Assembly (NCBI GenBank): GCA_944392465.1
Contig: CALXWR010000004.1
Location: 1 to 53,709 of the forward strand
Length of the DNA: 53,709 nucleotides
Origin: an uncultured Clostridia bacterium
GTDB lineage: Bacteria; Bacillota; Clostridia; TANB77; CAG-508
Direction: 5' to 3'
The translations under genes and the position numbers were made by a program. Under the pieces are notes generated by a model, which saw only the letters and a list, made by a program, of their open reading frames with translations, did not search any database and was not told where the DNA came from. Of the stretch, positions 16,404-25,036 are shown one piece after another; position 1 is the first letter of the stretch, and the number at the start of each line of letters is the position of its first letter.

Positions 16404-16432
16404 ATTATATAGAATTTTAAGAAAAATGTCTA
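16404..16432 (-). promoter_or_regulatory. Promoter of the small peptide gene
   Basis: On the minus strand TAGACA (16427-16432), a 17-base spacer, then TATAAT (16404-16409). The start would be near 16397, giving a leader of about 28 bases. Confidence 0.65.
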
Positions 16433-16546
16433 TAAAAAATGGAAAAAAATTACTTTTTATAAAAAATATGAAAAAATTGTTAGTAATGTATAAATTAACA
16501 AAAATTGGCACATATTATTTGTAAAAAGAAAAGGAGTGTTGATAAA

Positions 16547-17269
16547 ATGAATGAGCATCCAATAGAAGGACTTATGCTGACCGCTATGGACAGTATAAAA
16601 GACATGATTGATGTAAATACAATAGTAGGAGAACCAATAGAAACAAGTAATAATATGGTAATAATACCAATATCTAAGGTGGGATTAGGATTTGCCGCAG
16701 GTGGAAGTGAATTTAGAGGAGAAACTGTTGACGAATACACCAAAAAAGAAAAAGAAGAACAAGTGCAATATAGATTGCCATTTGGAGGAGGTGCTGGAGC
16801 AGGAGTTAGTATTTCTCCAATAGCATTTTTAGTAGTAACTCAAAATAATGTGAAATTATTGCCAGTAAATCATTCATCTAGTTTAGATAGACTTGTTGAC
16901 TATGTGCCAGATTTAATAGAAAAAGTTAACTGTTACTTAAACAAGACAATGCAAAACAAAAAAGAAGAAAGAAAAGAAGAAATAAAACGTGAAGAAAGAG
17001 AACATAGAGAAACAAAAGAAAAATTAAATAATATTACTGAAACTATACAAAATGCTAGTATAAATCAAAGACAAAACTTAGATCAGAATCAAGATATAAG
17101 TCAAATACTAACACAAACACCAACAACGAATAGAATACATCCAAGAAGAAATAGAATACAATACCATGGACAAATAAATAATCAAAAAGAAGAACCAATA
17201 GTACAAGAAGATTATGAATATGAGTATGATGAAACAAATAATGATAATAATAACGATAATAATCAATAA
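16547..17269 (+). CDS. gerW: GerW/YtfJ family sporulation protein
   Basis: Spore-associated protein needed in Bacillus for germination with certain nutrients. The first ~140 residues are the conserved domain: MNEHPIEGLMLTAMDSIKDMIDVNTIVGEPI, then a glycine-rich block (SKVGLGFAAGGSEF, LPFGGGAGAGVSISPIAFLVV). Residues from about 140 to 240 are a Lys/Glu- then Asn/Gln-rich low-complexity tail ending in Glu/Tyr/Asp/Asn repeats, an extension not needed for the core. ATG 16547, 10 bases after AAGGAG, is preferred to a more upstream in-frame ATG at 16505, which adds a non-conserved MAHIICKKKR segment. Confidence 0.93.
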   Translation: MNEHPIEGLMLTAMDSIKDMIDVNTIVGEPIETSNNMVIIPISKVGLGFAAGGSEFRGETVDEYTKKEKEEQVQYRLPFGGGAGAGVSISPIAFLVVTQNNVKLLPVNHSSSLDRLVDYVPDLIEKVNCYLNKTMQNKKEERKEEIKREEREHRETKEKLNNITETIQNASINQRQNLDQNQDISQILTQTPTTNRIHPRRNRIQYHGQINNQKEEPIVQEDYEYEYDETNNDNNNDNNQ

Positions 17270-17586
17270 TAAAATATACGGTGATAGTACATGGAAAATG
17301 TATTAAATTAAGAATACCAAAAGCCTCTTTAATATTTTTGTATTAGAGAGGAATTATCTTATGTAATAGGAAATTTGAAATTTCAGTAATTTTAATAATT
17401 TTTCTGCATACAACAAGGTTAGAGTAAAATTAAATAGTTACAAAAAGGACACAAAACCATCATAATTATAAAAAAAACCAATATTATAATAAAACTGAAA
17501 TTGAATACTAAAACATCATAATAGGTTGAAACTAAGCAAAAAAAATGATATATTATAATGGCTAAAACAATAAATGAGGGAACAAA
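17270..17586. other. Intergenic region with hairpin, degenerate repeat and promoter
   Basis: A 317-base gap. It holds an 11-bp hairpin (CCTCTTTAATA at 17324-17334 with TATTAGAGAGG at 17341-17351) without a T tail. A degenerate relative of the 33-bp repeat lies at about 17361-17384 (ATGTAATAGGAAATTT...). A good promoter (TTGAAA 17526-17531, 17 bases, TATATT 17549-17554) precedes the acyltransferase gene. I see no coding sequence. Confidence 0.5.
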
Positions 17587-18621
17587 ATGGAAAATGTAGA
17601 GAATAAAAGACTAAATAATCTAGATATATTAAAAGCAATATGTGCATTTTTAGTTATATGTATACATATTTCATATAAAGATAAAATTGGAAATATAGTA
17701 ACACCACTATGTAGAATAGCAGTTCCAATATTTTTTATGATAACAGGATCTTTCTATTATAGAACATCAAAAAGACCACTAAGACAAATAAAAAAAGTAT
17801 TGGTACTAATCATATTATCAAATTTATTATATTTTATATTTGAATCGATTATAAGTGGAAGCCCACAAATACCAAGTAAAGAAGAAATAAAAGAAAGTTT
17901 TCTTTATAATAGTTCTCCTTTTGAATTTCATCTTTGGTATTTAAATGCACTATTGTATGTACTTATTATTGCATATATAACAGAGAAATTAAAAATAAGA
18001 AAAGTTTTATATTTTTTAATACCTATATTATTAATAATAAACCTTATATATGGCGAATATTCAATAGCAGTATTAAACAAAAATTTTGATCCAATTTATA
18101 TGAGAAATTATTTATTTGTAGGATTGCCATATTTTTTAATAGGTGATTTATTATATAAAAATAAAGATAAAATAGCCAAAAAAATTCCAACAAAATCATT
18201 TGCTATACTAATACCTCTATTCGGATTTACAAGTATAATGGAGGAACGTATTTTAAATGATCTTGGAAAAGATGCTATAGGAGAAATTTATATAAGTACA
18301 ACTTTTTTCGCCATTGCAGTATTTTTATTAGCAATTAAAACAAAGCAAGTAAAATATCAAAACATAGTAGCAGAAATTGGAAGAAAATATTCTACATATA
18401 TTTATATAATACATGTAATGTTTATTAATTTATTTAATAAATATGTAACAATAAATAATAATATATTAAATAATACAATTCAAATTATTATATTTTTTGC
18501 ATCTTTATTAGTTGCAATAATGTATGTGAAAACAAAAAATACAATAAAAATAGGATGGAAAAAATATAATAGTATAACTAAAAAAGTTTTAAAACTAAAC
18601 CCAGGGCAAGAATCAGATTAA
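17587..18621 (+). CDS. Acyltransferase-3 family membrane protein
   Basis: A 344-residue integral membrane acyltransferase with about ten transmembrane helices. It opens with the family motif NNLDILKAICAFLVICIHI (about residues 9-27), whose His is catalytic, then CRIAVPIFFMITGSFYY. FHLWYLNALLYVLIIAY is the conserved luminal helix, and TYIYIIHVMFINLF the C-terminal His region. Members O-acetylate polysaccharides, peptidoglycan or teichoic acids at the cell surface; which one here is unknown. It stands alone, with its own promoter, between gerW and dacF. Ribosome binding site: GAGGG. Confidence 0.88.
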   Translation: MENVENKRLNNLDILKAICAFLVICIHISYKDKIGNIVTPLCRIAVPIFFMITGSFYYRTSKRPLRQIKKVLVLIILSNLLYFIFESIISGSPQIPSKEEIKESFLYNSSPFEFHLWYLNALLYVLIIAYITEKLKIRKVLYFLIPILLIINLIYGEYSIAVLNKNFDPIYMRNYLFVGLPYFLIGDLLYKNKDKIAKKIPTKSFAILIPLFGFTSIMEERILNDLGKDAIGEIYISTTFFAIAVFLLAIKTKQVKYQNIVAEIGRKYSTYIYIIHVMFINLFNKYVTINNNILNNTIQIIIFFASLLVAIMYVKTKNTIKIGWKKYNSITKKVLKLNPGQESD

Positions 18622-18719
18622 CAAAATAATATTAGATTAATTATAAATGATTTATATTAAGTAATAAAAAAATATCTCTTAAATATAATGTTAATAACAT
18701 ATATTAGGAGGTATTTTTT

Positions 18720-20070
18720 ATGTACTTAAATAAAAATGCTATAAAAATAATAAGCTCATTACTAATAATTTTTACTATATTTACTTTTTCAGTTGTACTT
18801 GCAGTAGATGATAGTGTATATGTATGGTCATCTGAAAGTAAACCACTTACCGAAAATACTGTAGGAGGAGATACTTCGAAAAAGAAAACTGTAGAACAAA
18901 ATATGTTGATAGAAAATAATGTAGAAGAAACATCAGCAGAAGTGGATGATGAAAAATCAAAGAAAAACGAAAATGATAAAAATAATGGAAATAGTTTAAA
19001 TCTAGAATCTGGAGGAGCTATACTAATAGAGCAAAAAACAGGGAAGGTATTATATGAACATAATCCTCATGAAAAACTAAGACCAGCAAGTGTAACAAAA
19101 ATAATGAGTATTCTATTAATTATGGAAGCATTAGATTCAGGACAAATATCGTTAGATGATAAAGTACCATGTACAGAAGATGCAGCAGGAATGGGAGGCT
19201 CACAAATTTGGCTAGAAGTTGGGGAAGAATTAACAGTTGATGAAATGTTAAAAGCAATATGTGTAGTATCTCGGAAATGATTGTACTGTTGCAATGGCAG
19301 ATTATCTATGTGGTAGCCAAGAAGCTTTTGTTGAAAAAATGAATGAAAGAGCCAAAGAGCTTGGAATGAATGATACTACATTTAAAAATTGCCACGGTAT
19401 AGATGAAGATGGTCATGTAACATCTGCATATGATATTGCTTTAATGTCCAGAGAACTTTTAAACAACCACCCTACAATATTAAATTATACAACTATTTGG
19501 ATGGATACATTAAGAAATGGAGAATCTGAACTTGTTAATACAAACAAACTAATACGAAATTATAAAGGGGCAACAGGATTAAAAACAGGCTCTACATCTC
19601 TTGCTTTATATAATTTATCAGCTAGTGCAACAAGGGATGGATTATCATTAATAGCTGTTATAATGAAAGCCCCAACAACTAAAATTAGATTTGCAGAAGC
19701 TCAAAAATTATTAGATTATGGATTTAGTAATTATCAGTATAAAGAACTTGGAACAAAGGAAACAGTATTAAAAGAAGCGGATGTAACAAAAGGGGTAAAT
19801 TCTACTGTAAATTTAGTTTTAGAAAATGATGTAGGAGCATTACTAAAAAAAGGAGAAGACAAAAACATAGAGCAAGTTGTAAATTTAGAAGAAAATTTAG
19901 TAGCACCATTATATGAAGGTCAAAAAGTTGGAGAGATAATATATAAAATAGACGGAAAGGAAATAGGAAAAAGCAATATAATATGTGAAAAAGAGATAAA
20001 AAAGAAAACATTTTTTAGTATAGCATCATATGTGTATAAAAATTGTTTTTCCTTATTTAGAAATACATAA
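18720..20070 (+). pseudogene. dacF: D-alanyl-D-alanine carboxypeptidase (DacF/PBP5 type), single-base frameshift
   Basis: Serine peptidase family S11 enzyme that trims the pentapeptide of peptidoglycan, with an N-terminal export signal and C-terminal anchor. The catalytic SxxK (SVTK), SxN and KTG (GLKTGSTS) motifs are all encoded, but the frame breaks in the SxN motif. Frame 1 (18720-19280) ends ICVVSRK-stop, while the rest continues in another frame (19294-20070). Removing one C at about 19272 restores SGNDCTVAMADYLCG and a continuous protein of about 450 residues, the normal length. Either a recent mutation, an assembly error, or less likely recoding. A similar extra C breaks the gene at 48005. 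An acidic linker (residues 30-95) precedes the domain. Confidence 0.88.
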
Positions 20071-20075
20071 TAATT

Positions 20076-20116
20076 AAAAAATATTTGCCAGATTGTACCA
20101 AATTTGGCAATATTTT
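20076..20116 (+). terminator. Terminator after dacF
   Basis: AAATATTTGCCA pairs nearly perfectly with TTGGCAATATTTT, followed by CTAC. It separates dacF from the uvrX promoter. Confidence 0.6.
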
Positions 20117-20131
20117 CTACACCTAAAATAC

Positions 20132-20169
20132 AAACAAATGTTTACAAATAAAAAATCAAATGATATAAT
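20132..20169 (+). promoter_or_regulatory. uvrX promoter with LexA-like operator
   Basis: TTTACA (20141-20146), a 17-base spacer, then TATAAT (20164-20169). AAACAAATGTTT (20132-20143), an AAACA-NN-TGTTT inverted repeat, overlaps the -35. The flanking bases (ac before, a after) also agree with the recA box at 12928-12939. This is good evidence for joint LexA-type control. Confidence 0.6.
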
Positions 20170-20256
20170 GTAAATACAAGAAAAAATATAGTTTATGTGT
20201 AAATCAAATAAATAATCTGAAACAATACGAAAATACTAAAAAATAGGAGTGGGGAA

Positions 20257-21513
20257 ATGCAAAAAACTTATCTATGTATAGATTTAAAAACATTTTATGC
20301 TTCTGTTGAATGTGTAGAAAGAGGATTAAACCCATTTAATACAAATTTAGTAGTAGCAGATTCTAACAGAGGCAAAGGAACAATATGTTTAGCAGTATCA
20401 CCCAAAATGAAAATGTTAGGGGTTAAAAATAGATGTAGAATATTCGAAATACCACCAAATATTAAATATATTGTAGCAATGCCAAGAATGAAAAAATATA
20501 TAGAATATTCAGCAAATATATATGGGATATATCTTAAATATTTTTCAAAAGATGATATTCATGTATATTCAATAGATGAAGCCTTTATGGATGTGACTAA
20601 TTATTTAAAATTATATAAGAAAACCCCTCTAGAACTTGCAAAAACCATAATAAAAGACATATATAATACTTATGGAATAACTGCAACAGCAGGAATAGGA
20701 ACAAATATGTATTTAGCTAAAATTGCATTAGATATTACAGCAAAACACAATCCAAGTAATATAGGAATATTAGACGAAGAAAAATATAAAAAAGAATTAT
20801 GGCATCATAAACCACTTAGTGATTTTTGGCAAATAGGAAATGGAATAGAAAAAAGATTAAATAAAATGGGAATATATGATATGCAAGGAATAGCGAATAC
20901 AAATCCTAAAAAATTATATAAAGAATTTGGAATAAATGCAGAATATTTAATAGACCATTCATGGGGAAAAGAAAGTTGCACCATTGCAGATATTAAATCA
21001 TATACGCCCAAAACGAATTCTATCTCTAATAGTCAAGTATTATTTGAAGATTATACATTTGAAAAAGCAAGACTTGTATTAAAAGAAATGGTGGAGCTTG
21101 GAAGTTTAAGACTTATAGAAGAAAACTTAGTAACAGATGCAATACATTTATATATAGGTTACTCAAAAAATGTAATACCAGCAACAGGAGCAAGTCAAAA
21201 AATTAACAGATATACAAATGTATATTCAGAACTATTAAAAAATTTTTTAAATATATATGATAGAACTACAAACAGACATGTAGGAATAAGAAGAATAGGA
21301 ATTAGTTTTGAAAATGTAATTGAAACAGAAAATGTACAATTAAGTTTATTTATTGACCAAGAAAAAATTGATAAAGAAAAAAAGCTAGAGCTAGCAATGT
21401 GTGGAATAAAAAACAAAATGGGAAAAAATAAAATTATAAGAGGAATGGATTTGGAAAAAGGAGCTACTACAATACTTAGAAATAAACTAATAGGAGGTCA
21501 TAATGGTGGTTAA
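20257..21513 (+). CDS. uvrX: Y-family DNA polymerase of the UvrX/YqjW (Pol V-like) group
   Basis: SOS mutagenic translesion polymerase. The catalytic Asp in LCIDLKTFYASVECVERGL and the Asp-Glu in VYSIDEAFMDVT (about residues 106-117) are intact. PKMKMLGVKNRCRIFEIP is characteristic of UvrX-like enzymes, and ENVQLSLF near residue 363 is the beta-clamp binding motif. It has a LexA-like operator and is followed, with an 11-base overlap, by a YolD-like gene, the standard UvrX-YolD pair found on Firmicutes chromosomes, phages and plasmids. The 418-residue length is normal. It differs clearly from the dinB at 3193. Confidence 0.9.
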   Translation: MQKTYLCIDLKTFYASVECVERGLNPFNTNLVVADSNRGKGTICLAVSPKMKMLGVKNRCRIFEIPPNIKYIVAMPRMKKYIEYSANIYGIYLKYFSKDDIHVYSIDEAFMDVTNYLKLYKKTPLELAKTIIKDIYNTYGITATAGIGTNMYLAKIALDITAKHNPSNIGILDEEKYKKELWHHKPLSDFWQIGNGIEKRLNKMGIYDMQGIANTNPKKLYKEFGINAEYLIDHSWGKESCTIADIKSYTPKTNSISNSQVLFEDYTFEKARLVLKEMVELGSLRLIEENLVTDAIHLYIGYSKNVIPATGASQKINRYTNVYSELLKNFLNIYDRTTNRHVGIRRIGISFENVIETENVQLSLFIDQEKIDKEKKLELAMCGIKNKMGKNKIIRGMDLEKGATTILRNKLIGGHNGG

Positions 21514-21823
21514 TAGAATAGAGCGAGCAAAACAGTTTTTGCCTTTTGATGCATTAAAAGGGTTGCAAGAAGCATTAAGAAAAAAAGAAAGCGAAACAGA
21601 AAAGGCAGAAAGAGTAGAATTATCAGAAGAAAGTTTAGAAGAATTAGAAAATAAATTTAATAGAGTAAAAAAAGGAGATATAGTTTGTATAAAATATTAT
21701 AAAAACGAGAAATATGTTGAAGTAAAAGGAAGTATAACAAAAATGGATTATATAAAGAAAAGAATACAAATTAATAATGAAGATATTAGCATATATGATG
21801 TTATATTTATAAAATCAATATAA
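21503..21823 (+). CDS. yolD: YolD-like protein
   Basis: A 106-residue YolD-family protein: IERAKQFLPFDALKGLQEAL is the family signature. An acidic helix and a small beta domain (GDIVCIKYYKNEKYVEVKGSITKMD) follow. YolD proteins accompany UvrX polymerases and are suspected to act as UmuD-like accessory or control factors, though their function is unproven. The start lies inside the last codons of uvrX; TAGGAGGTCATAATG gives a strong ribosome binding site. No terminator was seen before the argG promoter. Confidence 0.87.
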   Translation: MVVNRIERAKQFLPFDALKGLQEALRKKESETEKAERVELSEESLEELENKFNRVKKGDIVCIKYYKNEKYVEVKGSITKMDYIKKRIQINNEDISIYDVIFIKSI

Positions 21824-21834
21824 CATCACAGGGG

Positions 21835-21863
21835 TTGACATAACCTAAAAAAGATGGTATGAT
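21835..21863 (+). promoter_or_regulatory. Promoter of the argG T-box transcript
   Basis: TTGACA (21835-21840), a 17-base spacer, then TATGAT (21858-21863), about 25 bases before Stem I. Confidence 0.7.
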
Positions 21864-21889
21864 AAAAATGTAGTTAAAAAATAAGAAAT

Positions 21890-22135
21890 CGTTGATTGAG
21901 AGAGTAGTATATTATAAAGTTATAGCGAGCTAGGGGATGGTGTAAGCCTAGTAATGGAGTAATATAACGAAAAGAACTCATGAGTGATTGTTGGAAATAA
22001 ATTAATTTAAAGTATAACAATTCGTAGGTCCTGCGTTAAAGGCAAGAGTGACATATATAAGAATAAATATATATGTAACTAGAGTGGTACCACGAAAAAA
22101 AGCGTCTCTGGATTTTCCAGAGATGTTTTTTTATG
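21890..22135 (+). promoter_or_regulatory. Arginine T-box riboswitch with terminator
   Basis: Stem I contains GATGGTGTAAGCC (the distal-loop consensus), with TATATTA and TAATATA as arms. AACGAAA then precedes AGA (21973-21975), which aligns with the specifier position of known T-boxes (AACGAAA-GGC in Bacillus glyQS), so the specifier is an Arg codon. The T-box sequence AGAGTGGTACCACG is at 22081-22094. The terminator TCTCTGG/CCAGAGA ends in a T8 run (22105-22133). Uncharged tRNA-Arg(UCU) should prevent termination and turn on argG-argH. The specifier assignment agrees with the downstream genes. Confidence 0.9.
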
Positions 22136-22136
22136 T

Positions 22137-22164
22137 AATAAGAAATTAGGATATATTTCTTATT
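22137..22164. repeat. Degenerate palindrome related to the 33-bp repeat
   Basis: AATAAGAAAT (22137-22146) and ATTTCTTATT (22155-22164) form a perfect 10-bp inverted repeat. The left part, ATGTAATAAGAAATT, matches the repeat consensus ATCTAATAAGAAATT at 14 of 15 positions. Confidence 0.4.
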
Positions 22165-22187
22165 TATCATGAAGAAAGGAAGAAGAG

Positions 22188-22268
22188 ATGAAGATTCATA
22201 TAATAAAATATAAAAAATTCTTCTATAGTGGATGGCCTAAACGAAGACAGATGCTAATAAGCAAATAA
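22188..22268 (+). CDS. Candidate 26-residue leader peptide before argG
   Basis: ATG 22188 follows GGAAGAAG. The peptide is rich in Lys/Ile and has tandem Arg codons CGA-AGA (in GWPKRRQM). The GCCTAA preceding those codons (22235-22240) can pair with TTAGGC (22299-22304), which itself lies inside a competing hairpin (TTAACTA 22279-22285, TAGTTAA 22305-22311) just upstream of the argG ribosome binding site. This could be an arginine-sensing translational attenuator acting after the T-box. It could equally be chance in AT-rich sequence. Confidence 0.3.
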   Translation: MKIHIIKYKKFFYSGWPKRRQMLISK

Positions 22269-22338
22269 AAAATAATAGTTAACTAAAATAACTAATGCTT
22301 AGGCTAGTTAAAACAAAAAAATATAGGAGGAAAGAAAA

Positions 22339-23553
22339 ATGAATTATAAAAAAATAGTATTAGCATATTCAGGTGGATTAGATACATCTGTAATGATTGA
22401 ATGGTTAAAAGAAAATTATAAAGGCTGTGAAGTTATAGCAGTATCAGGAGATGTAGGACAAGGAAAATCTGAATTAGACGGATTAGAAGAAAAGGCAATA
22501 AAAACAGGAGCATCTAAAGTATATGTATTAGATTTAAAAGAAGAAATAGTAAATGACTATATAGCAGAAGCAATAAAAGCAGGAGCCAAATATGAAAATG
22601 AGTACTTATTAGGAACACCATTTTCAAGACCACTTATTGCAAAAAAACTAGTAGAGATAGCAAAAAAAGAAGGAGCAGATGCTATATGCCATGGTTGTAC
22701 AGGCAAAGGAAATGACCAAGTAAGATTTGAACTTGGAATTAAAGCATTTGCACCAGACATGCCAGTTATAGTTCCTTGGAGAACATGGGAATTAAACAGC
22801 AGGGAAAAAGAAATAGAATATGCAGAAAAACATAATATACCATTAAAAATAAATAGACAAACAAATTATTCAAAAGATAAAAATATCTGGCATCTATCAC
22901 ATGAAGGTCTAGACTTAGAAGACCCTAAGAATGAACCACAATATGATAAAATTTTAGAATTAGGAGTAACACCACAAAAAGCACCAGATAAAGAAGAATG
23001 TATAACTCTTGATTTTGAAAAAGGCTTACCAATAGCATTAAATGGAGAAAAACTAAGTTTATTAAATTTAATAACGAAACTTAATGAAATTGGAGGAAAA
23101 AACGGTATAGGAATAATTGATATAGTAGAAAATAGATTAGTTGGAATGAAATCAAGAGGTGTGTATGAAACACCAGGAGGAACTATAATATATAAAGCTC
23201 ATGAAATATTAGAAACAATATGTTTAGACAAAGACACAATGCATTATAAACAAGGAATAGCTAATAAATTTGGAGAACTTTTATATGATGCTAAATGGTT
23301 TACTCCACTCAGAGAAGCACTATCAGCTTTTATAAATAAAACACAAGAAACAGTAACAGGAACAGTTAAACTAAAATTATATAAAGGCAATATTATAAAT
23401 GCAGGAGTAGCTAGCCCATATTCGTTACATTCTACAGAAATAGCATCATTTGGAGAAGATGAAAGCTTTAATCAAAAAGATTCGGAGGGATTTATAAATA
23501 TTTATTCTTTGCCAACTAGAGTAAGAGCTAAAATATTAGAAAATAATAAATGA
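22339..23553 (+). CDS. argG: Argininosuccinate synthase
   Basis: Joins citrulline and aspartate with ATP, the penultimate step in arginine synthesis. The 404-residue protein has the PP-loop [19 protein letters not shown] at residues 5-23, [14 protein letters not shown] (about 115-128), and [14 protein letters not shown] [13 protein letters not shown]. All substrate-binding elements are intact and the length is standard. TAGGAGGAAAG precedes the ATG. It is controlled by the T-box upstream and followed by argH 85 bases later. Confidence 0.97.
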   Translation: MNYKKIVLAYSGGLDTSVMIEWLKENYKGCEVIAVSGDVGQGKSELDGLEEKAIKTGASKVYVLDLKEEIVNDYIAEAIKAGAKYENEYLLGTPFSRPLIAKKLVEIAKKEGADAICHGCTGKGNDQVRFELGIKAFAPDMPVIVPWRTWELNSREKEIEYAEKHNIPLKINRQTNYSKDKNIWHLSHEGLDLEDPKNEPQYDKILELGVTPQKAPDKEECITLDFEKGLPIALNGEKLSLLNLITKLNEIGGKNGIGIIDIVENRLVGMKSRGVYETPGGTIIYKAHEILETICLDKDTMHYKQGIANKFGELLYDAKWFTPLREALSAFINKTQETVTGTVKLKLYKGNIINAGVASPYSLHSTEIASFGEDESFNQKDSEGFINIYSLPTRVRAKILENNK

Positions 23554-23638
23554 TAAAGTAAAACAAATAACAGAAACGAAACGTATAATGAGAATAAAAT
23601 AACATGTAAGAAAAATCATAAAGAAAGGAGGAAATACC

Positions 23639-25012
23639 ATGTTATGGGAAGGAAGATTTAAAAAGGAGATTGATAGTAAAACAAATGATTTTAATTCATC
23701 AATACGATTTGATAGTAGAATGTATAAAGAAGACATAAAAGGAAGTATAGCACATAGTAAAATGCTTGCAAAACAAGGAATAATAGATAAAGAAGAAAGC
23801 AAAAAAATTGTAGATGAGCTAAACAAAATACAAGAAGATATAGAAAATAATACTTTAGAGATAAATAAAGATGCAGAAGATATTCATACATTCATAGAAG
23901 GAGAATTAACAAAAAGAATAGGAAGTGCAGGAAAAAGATTACATACTGCAAGAAGTAGAAATGATCAAGTCGCATTAGATATAAGAATGTACTTAAAAAA
24001 TGATATAAAAGAAATTATTAAACTTTTAAAAGAATTATTAAGTACATTAATAAAAAAAGCAGAAGAAAATTTAAATACAGTAATGCCAGGATATACACAT
24101 ATGCAAAGGGCACAACCAATTACTTTTGCACATCATTTAATGGCATATGTAGAGATGATTTTAAGAGATATAGAAAGATTACAACAAACCTATAATAGAA
24201 CAAACGTAATGCCACTTGGAAGTTGTGCTTTAGCAGGTACAACATACAATTTAGATAGAAACTATGTAAAAGATTTACTAGGATTTTCTGAAATAACCAA
24301 AAATAGTTTAGATGGAGTTTCGGACAGAGATTTTGCAATAGAATTTATATCTAATATATCAATTATAATGATGCATTTATCAAGATTAAGTGAGGAAATA
24401 GTTTTGTGGTGTTCATGGGAATTCAAGTTTATAGAGCTAGATGATGCTTTTTCTACAGGCTCATCTATAATGCCACAAAAAAAGAATCCAGATATAACTG
24501 AACTAGTAAGAGGAAAAACAGGGAGAGTTTATGGAAATTTAATGGGAATTTTAACAATGATGAAAGGATTACCTTTAGCATATAACAAAGATATGCAAGA
24601 AGATAAAGAATTCATCTTTGATACTTCTGATACTGTTAAGATTTGCATAACAACTTTGATCCCTATGATAAATACCATGAATGTATTAAAAGAAAATATG
24701 AGAAAAGCTGCTTTAAAAGGATTTATAAATGCAACAGATTGTGCTGATTATTTAGTAAGAAAAGGAATTCCATTTAGAGATGCATATAAAGCTACTGGAA
24801 CACTTGTAGCATATGCTATAGATAATGATAAAACATTGGATGAATTATCATTAGATGAATACAGAAAAATAAGTGATAAATTTGATGAAGGTATATATAA
24901 AGCGATAGATTTAAAAACATGTGTAATGAAAAGAAACGTAATAGGAGGACCAGCACCTAATCAAGTAGAAAAACGTATAAATGAAATAAAAAAATCTTTA
25001 GTTGACAGATAA
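23639..25012 (+). CDS. argH: Argininosuccinate lyase
   Basis: Cleaves argininosuccinate to arginine and fumarate. The 457-residue protein begins LWEGRFKKEID, contains HTARSRNDQVALDIRMYL (about residues 101-118) and PGYTHMQRAQPITFAHH, and carries the fumarase/aspartase signature TGSSIMPQKKNPD with the catalytic Ser at about residue 277. Full length. GGAGGAAATACC precedes the ATG. The last codons contain TTGACA, the -35 of a promoter for the next transcription unit. Confidence 0.97.
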   Translation: MLWEGRFKKEIDSKTNDFNSSIRFDSRMYKEDIKGSIAHSKMLAKQGIIDKEESKKIVDELNKIQEDIENNTLEINKDAEDIHTFIEGELTKRIGSAGKRLHTARSRNDQVALDIRMYLKNDIKEIIKLLKELLSTLIKKAEENLNTVMPGYTHMQRAQPITFAHHLMAYVEMILRDIERLQQTYNRTNVMPLGSCALAGTTYNLDRNYVKDLLGFSEITKNSLDGVSDRDFAIEFISNISIIMMHLSRLSEEIVLWCSWEFKFIELDDAFSTGSSIMPQKKNPDITELVRGKTGRVYGNLMGILTMMKGLPLAYNKDMQEDKEFIFDTSDTVKICITTLIPMINTMNVLKENMRKAALKGFINATDCADYLVRKGIPFRDAYKATGTLVAYAIDNDKTLDELSLDEYRKISDKFDEGIYKAIDLKTCVMKRNVIGGPAPNQVEKRINEIKKSLVDR

Positions 25013-25030
25013 AAACTAATATGTTAAAAT
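25002..25030 (+). promoter_or_regulatory. Promoter for the 25.04-kb structured leader
   Basis: TTGACA (25002-25007, inside argH), a 17-base spacer, then TAAAAT (25025-25030). Confidence 0.6.
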
Positions 25031-25036
25031 TATTTA

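Noticed and set aside
16506..16522. TTGGCACATATTATTTG as a sigma-54 promoter before gerW
   Set aside because: TGGCAC is present, but the required TTGCA at the -12 position is missing.
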